DNA of 64,000 bases from Micromonospora vinacea (GTDB lineage Bacteria; Actinomycetota; Actinomycetes; Mycobacteriales; Micromonosporaceae). Shown piece by piece: positions 60,037-64,000 of the stretch. The notes below the pieces were generated by a model. That model was not told the origin of the DNA, did not search any database, and worked only from the letters and a program-made list of their open reading frames with translations. Within the stretch, counting starts at the first letter, position 1. Each line of letters starts with the position of its first letter. A program made the position numbers and the translations under genes. The stretch spans positions 7,130,001 to 7,194,000 of the forward strand of contig NZ_JADOTY010000001.1 in NCBI RefSeq assembly GCF_015751785.1, read 5' to 3'.

Positions 60037-61215
60037 ATGACGGACAAGCTGAATGAGCTCACCGCCGCGGGTGTGGCGGTCTGGCTCGACGATCTTTCCC
60101 GGGTGCGTTTGAGCTCTGGCGGGCTGGACAAGCTCCGCCGCGAGAAGCACGTGGCCGGCGTCACCACCAACCCGACGATCTTCGCGAAGGCGCTGAGCGA
60201 CGCCGACGAGTACAACTGGCAACTGCACGACCTCGCCGTCCGTGGCGTCGAGGTCGAGGAGTCGGTGCGCATGCTCACCACGTACGACGTGCGGTGGGCC
60301 TGCGACGTGATGCGCCCGTCGTACGACGGCAGCGACGGTGTCGACGGCCGGGTCTCCATCGAGGTGGACCCCCGGCTGGCCCACGAGAGCGACCGGACGG
60401 TGGCCGAGGCCAAGGCCCTGTGGTGGCTCGTGGACCGCCCCAACCTCTACATCAAGATCCCGGCCACCGAGGCCGGCCTCCCGGCGATCACCGCCACCCT
60501 GGCCGAGGGGATCAGCGTCAACGTCACGCTGATCTTCGGCCTGGACCGCTACTCGGCGGTCATGGAGGCGTTCCTGGCCGGTCTGGAGCAGGCCAAGGCG
60601 AACGGCCACGACCTGTCCAAGATCGGTTCGGTGGCGTCGTTCTTCGTCTCCCGGGTCGACTCCGAGGTCGACAAGCGGCTGGAGAAGGTCGGCTCCGACC
60701 AGGCGAAGGCCCTCAAGGGCAAGGCCGCCATCGCCAACGCGCAGCTGGCGTACGAGCGCTACACCGAGGTCTTCTCCTCCGACCGCTGGAAGGCGCTCGC
60801 CGCCGCCGGCGCGCACCCGCAGCGGCCGCTGTGGGCGTCCACCTCGACGAAGAACCCGGACTACCGGGACGTCATCTACGTCGAGGAACTGATCGCCCCC
60901 GGCACTGTCAACACCATGCCGGAGTCGGTCATCCACGCGTACGCCGATCACGGCGAGACCCGCGGCGACACCATCACCGGCGCCTACGACGCGGCCCGGA
61001 AGGTCTTCGCCGACCTGGAGTCGGTCGGGGTGGACATGGACGACGTGATCGTCACCCTTGAGCGCGAGGGCGTGGAGAAGTTCGAGGCCAGCTGGCAGGA
61101 GCTTCTCGACGGCGTCCGCAAGTCCCTGGAGGCGGCGGCCAAGGGCAAGGGTGCCCCGAACAAGGCCGCCAAGGGCAACGCCAAGGCCGCCGAGAAGGCT
61201 GGGGGTAACGCATGA
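60037..61215 (+). CDS. tal: Transaldolase with a Lys/Ala-rich tail
   Basis: 392 residues from ATG 60037 (GAGGGAG upstream), 15 bp after tkt. The Schiff-base Lys lies in NLYIKIPATEAGLPA and the family motifs include TTNPTIFAKALS, SVNVTLIFGLDRYSAVMEAF and RPLWASTSTKNPDY. The ordinary transaldolase ends about residue 365; a tail rich in Ala, Lys and Gly follows (AAAKGKGAPNKAAKGNAKAA..), probably disordered. Its stop overlaps the pgi start. Confidence 0.95.
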   Translation: MTDKLNELTAAGVAVWLDDLSRVRLSSGGLDKLRREKHVAGVTTNPTIFAKALSDADEYNWQLHDLAVRGVEVEESVRMLTTYDVRWACDVMRPSYDGSDGVDGRVSIEVDPRLAHESDRTVAEAKALWWLVDRPNLYIKIPATEAGLPAITATLAEGISVNVTLIFGLDRYSAVMEAFLAGLEQAKANGHDLSKIGSVASFFVSRVDSEVDKRLEKVGSDQAKALKGKAAIANAQLAYERYTEVFSSDRWKALAAAGAHPQRPLWASTSTKNPDYRDVIYVEELIAPGTVNTMPESVIHAYADHGETRGDTITGAYDAARKVFADLESVGVDMDDVIVTLEREGVEKFEASWQELLDGVRKSLEAAAKGKGAPNKAAKGNAKAAEKAGGNA

Positions 61216-62861
61216 GCGACCTGCTCGCTGGGCCGGTGGAGGCAGCCGCCGGGCTCGCCGTGTACGGCGCGGACGCGGTCGACAAGGCCGCGCCCGCCTC
61301 GACCCGGGACGCGCTGGTCAAGGCCGGCGTTCCGGGCAAGCTGGCGGGCAAGGACGCGAGCCTGTGGGGCCCGGACGCCGAGGCCGAGGCGAAGGTCCGG
61401 CTGGGCTGGGTGGACACCCACCGGCGCAGCCGTGAGCTGCTCGTGCAGTTGGCCGAGCTGACCGCCGAGCTGGCCGACCTGGATCACGTGGTGCTCGCCG
61501 GCATGGGCGGCTCCTCGCTCGCGCCCGAGGTGATCACCCGGACGCTGGGTCGCCCGCTGACAGTGCTGGACACCACCGACCCGGGCCAGGTCCGGGCGGC
61601 GCTCGGTGACCGGCTGGAGCGCACCGTCGTGGTGGTGGCGAGCAAGTCCGGGTCGACGGTGGAGACCGACAGCCACCGGCGCGCCTACTGGCAGGCGTTC
61701 CTGGACGCCGGGATGACCGAGGCGGAGGCCGGACGGCACTTCGTCATCGTCACCGACCCGGGTTCGCCGCTGGAGACCACTGCGGCCGAGATGGGCGCGT
61801 TCACAGTGCTCGCCGACCCGAACGTGGGCGGCCGGTACTCGGCGCTGACGGCGTTCGGTCTGGTGCCCTCGGCTCTGGCCGGGGTCGAGGTCGCGGAACT
61901 GCTCGACCAGGCGGACGCGCTGGCCACGTCGCTCGGCGCGGACCAGAACAACCCGGCGCTGGCGCTGGGCGCTGCCCTGGGCGCCGCAGCCACGCTGGCC
62001 CGGGACAAGGTCGCCCTGGTCTCCGACGGCACCGGCATCGACGGGCTCGGCGACTGGGCCGAGCAGCTGATCGCCGAGTCGACAGGCAAGGCCGGGGTGG
62101 GCATCCTGCCGGTGGTCGTGGAGTCCCCGCAGAGCCCCGGCGCCACCGGCGCGGACGTGCTGACCGTCAGCTACGGCGGCGCGCTGGCTCCCGGTGACGT
62201 GCCGGGCGGCGGCGCCGCCCCGGACGTGGCCGTCAACGGCCCGCTGGGGGCACAGTTCCTGGCCTGGGAGTACGCCACCGCGGTGGCCGGGGTGGTGCTC
62301 GGCATCGACCCGTTCAACCAGCCGAACGTCACCGAGTCCAAGGAGAACACCAACAAGATCCTGGCCTCGGGCCTGCCGGCGGAGACGCCGTCGTTCACCG
62401 AGGGCGCGATCGAGGTGTACGCCCCGCAGGGCGCTCCCGAGGACCTGGCCGGTGTGCTGCGTTGGCTGCTCGACGGGCTGGGCGACGACGGTTACCTCGC
62501 GGTGATGGCGTACCTCGACCGGTTCGCCGACGCCGACGCGGCCCGGCTGCGGCCGCTGCTGGCCCAGGCGGGTGGCCGGCCGGTCACCTTCGGTTGGGGT
62601 CCCCGGTTCCTGCACTCGACGGGCCAGTACCACAAGGGCGGCCCGCAGGTGGGCAGCTACCTCCAGGTGACCGGCGCGGTCGCCGAGGATCTGGCCGTGC
62701 CGGGCAAGCCGTACACCTTCGGTGAGCTCCAGGCGGCGCAGGCCGCCGGGGACCGGCAGGCTCTCGCCGGTCGGGAGCGGCCGCTGCTGCGGTTGCACCT
62801 GACCGACCGGGCCGCCGGTGTCGCCCAACTACTGGACGCGGCCGGTGATCTGCGGGCGTGA
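61212..62861 (+). CDS. pgi: Glucose-6-phosphate isomerase
   Basis: 549 residues, overlapping tal by 4 bp (ATGA). SIS-type sugar isomerase motifs: LAGMGGSSLAPEVITRTLG, VVASKSGSTVETDSHRRAYW, FVIVTDPGSPLE, VGGRYSALTAFGLVP and FHSTGQ-like region RFLHSTGQYHKGGPQVGSYL. The length and position between tal and zwf are typical for actinobacteria. It links glycolysis and the pentose phosphate route. Confidence 0.92.
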   Translation: MSDLLAGPVEAAAGLAVYGADAVDKAAPASTRDALVKAGVPGKLAGKDASLWGPDAEAEAKVRLGWVDTHRRSRELLVQLAELTAELADLDHVVLAGMGGSSLAPEVITRTLGRPLTVLDTTDPGQVRAALGDRLERTVVVVASKSGSTVETDSHRRAYWQAFLDAGMTEAEAGRHFVIVTDPGSPLETTAAEMGAFTVLADPNVGGRYSALTAFGLVPSALAGVEVAELLDQADALATSLGADQNNPALALGAALGAAATLARDKVALVSDGTGIDGLGDWAEQLIAESTGKAGVGILPVVVESPQSPGATGADVLTVSYGGALAPGDVPGGGAAPDVAVNGPLGAQFLAWEYATAVAGVVLGIDPFNQPNVTESKENTNKILASGLPAETPSFTEGAIEVYAPQGAPEDLAGVLRWLLDGLGDDGYLAVMAYLDRFADADAARLRPLLAQAGGRPVTFGWGPRFLHSTGQYHKGGPQVGSYLQVTGAVAEDLAVPGKPYTFGELQAAQAAGDRQALAGRERPLLRLHLTDRAAGVAQLLDAAGDLRA

Positions 62862-62902
62862 GGATGGACGACGTGACTGAAGCGGAGCGAGGAGGTGGTT
62901 CG

Positions 62903-64000
62903 GTGAACCCGCTGCGCGACCCGCAGGACCGCCGGTTGCCCCGGATCCCGGAGCCCTGCGCTCTGGTGATCTTCGGGGTGACCGGCGACCTGGCCCGCAA
63001 GAAGCTGCTCCCTGCGGTCTACGACCTGGCCAACCGGGGGCTGCTACCGCCGGGCTTCGTGGTGCTCGGTTTCGCGCGCCGCGACTGGGGTGACGGCGAC
63101 TTCGAGACGTTGGCCTGCGAGGCTGCCCGCAAGCACGCCCGTACCCCCTGGCGGGACGAGGTGTGGGCGCGGCTGGCCGGCAACATCAAGTTCGTCGGCG
63201 GCTCGTTCGACGACGACGCCGCCTTCGACCAACTCGCCTCGACGCTGGACGACCTGCGCCAGACCCACGGCATCGCCGGCAACGCGGCGTTCTACTTCTC
63301 CATCCCGCCGGCCGCGTTCCCCGTCGTGCTCAAGCAGCTGGCCCGCACCGGGATGGCCGACAACGACAAGTCCGGCGGTTGGCGCCGGGTCGTGGTGGAG
63401 AAGCCGTTCGGCAACGACCTGCCGTCGGCGAAGGCACTCAACGACCTCGTCGACGACGTGTTCACCCGGCAGGACGTCTTCCGCATCGACCACTACCTGG
63501 GCAAGGAGACGGTTCAGAACATCCTCGCCCTGCGGTTCGCCAACAACCTGTTCGAGCCGCTGTGGAACTCCAAGTACGTCGACTCGGTGCAGATCACCAT
63601 GGCGGAGGACGTCGGCATCGGCACCCGCGCCGGCTTCTACGACACCGTCGGCACCGCCCGTGACGTGCTGCAGAACCACCTGCTCCAACTCCTCGCCCTG
63701 GTGGCGATGGAGGAACCGACAAGCTTCGACGCCGACGAGATCCGGGCCGAGAAGTTGAAGGTGCTCAAGGCCATCACCCTGCCCAAGGACGTCGCCCGGG
63801 ACACCGTCCGCGGTCAGTACCTGCCCGGCTGGGTCGGCGGCGAACGCGCGGTCGGCTACCTGGATGAGCGGGACGTCCCCGCCGGCTCCACCACCGAGAC
63901 GTACGTGGCGGTGCGGTTGGGCATCCAGAACCGCCGCTGGGCGGAGGTGCCGTTCTACATCCGGGCCGGCAAGCGGCTGCCCCGGCGGGTCACCGAGGTC
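62903..64000 (+). CDS. zwf: Glucose-6-phosphate dehydrogenase (3' end cut off by the window edge)
   Basis: Open to the right edge (366 codons visible). Start GTG 62903 is preferred because GGAGG stands 8 bp upstream; in-frame ATG 62864 and GTG 62873 are alternatives that would add 10-13 residues. The cofactor motif is VIFGVTGDLARKKLLPAVYD, the active-site motif FRIDHYLGKETVQNILALRF, and EKPFGNDLPSA contains the substrate Lys region. It oxidises glucose-6-phosphate and supplies NADPH. Fourth gene of the operon. Confidence 0.94.
   Translation, partial: MNPLRDPQDRRLPRIPEPCALVIFGVTGDLARKKLLPAVYDLANRGLLPPGFVVLGFARRDWGDGDFETLACEAARKHARTPWRDEVWARLAGNIKFVGGSFDDDAAFDQLASTLDDLRQTHGIAGNAAFYFSIPPAAFPVVLKQLARTGMADNDKSGGWRRVVVEKPFGNDLPSAKALNDLVDDVFTRQDVFRIDHYLGKETVQNILALRFANNLFEPLWNSKYVDSVQITMAEDVGIGTRAGFYDTVGTARDVLQNHLLQLLALVAMEEPTSFDADEIRAEKLKVLKAITLPKDVARDTVRGQYLPGWVGGERAVGYLDERDVPAGSTTETYVAVRLGIQNRRWAEVPFYIRAGKRLPRRVTEV

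Noticed and set aside
57820..60951. A 1043-codon open frame on the minus strand over tkt and tal
   Set aside because: It is a codon-bias shadow of two clear housekeeping genes; its translation is Arg/Gly/Val/His-rich with no domain.

Overview
The window is high-GC actinobacterial chromosome. Gene content (conserved-operon signalling module, actinobacterial suf operon, acVLRF1-type release factor, tkt-tal-pgi-zwf order, GTG starts, many ATGA/GTGA stop-start overlaps) points to a Micromonosporaceae member, probably Micromonospora. This assignment is inferred from style and content. I saw no rRNA, tRNA, CRISPR array or insertion sequence.

Layout. (1) 1-9394, minus strand: an ECF42-type sigma factor (cut by the left edge) with its YCII/DGPF partner; a complete conservon (CvnA-B-C-D); and directly upstream of it a three-gene terpenoid operon (P450, class I terpene synthase-like protein, class II terpene cyclase with DADTT). 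(2) 9786-13442: DUF2630, RIO kinase, HAD hydrolase, nitrilase-family amidase, TetR regulator. (3) 13524-17116: a tightly overlapping operon of a TIGR04222 membrane protein with a Gly/Cys-rich tail, a DUF692 (MNIO-type) protein, a small partner protein, an SDR lacking the usual Tyr/Lys pair, and a Mug-type DNA glycosylase. (4) 17160-35057: a biosynthetic gene cluster that I cannot match to a known product. A divergent HTH/NB-ARC/TPR regulator faces a long operon encoding a tryptophan-dioxygenase-superfamily protein, a free-standing B3/4 tRNA-editing domain, an ATP-grasp ligase, two MFS exporters, anthranilate synthase I and II, a flavoprotein reductase, an SDR, a PaaK-like adenylate-forming enzyme, a BacA-like prephenate decarboxylase, an amidohydrolase, an argininosuccinate-lyase-like protein and a thioesterase with a Cys in the nucleophile position; a chorismate mutase lies on the opposite strand. 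(5) 35189-46360: ordinary genome (ABC exporter, enoyl-CoA hydratase, small HTH protein, CadD transporter, ABC-F protein, zinc metallopeptidase, secreted DUF6454 protein, small enzymes, acVLRF1, LysE exporter, and a frameshifted TIGR03086 gene). (6) 46542-53574: sufR-B-D-Rieske-C-S-U-T operon. (7) 53691-64000: ctaA, ATP-grasp protein, ctaB, then tkt-tal-pgi-zwf (zwf cut by the right edge).

How parts work together. The cluster in region 4 draws on chorismate twice: through TrpE/TrpG to anthranilate, and through chorismate mutase and a prephenate decarboxylase to a non-aromatic Phe/Tyr-like unit. The ATP-grasp ligase, PaaK-like enzyme and thioesterase would join or release building blocks; the B3/4 protein is a plausible self-protection factor that clears mischarged tRNA. 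The suf, heme A and pentose-phosphate blocks are housekeeping.

Non-genic structure worth noting: an 80-bp tandem duplication that copies the sufT ribosome-binding site and start codon; two dispersed copies of a roughly 220-bp palindrome-rich intergenic repeat (45505 and 54683); and several strong hairpin terminators.
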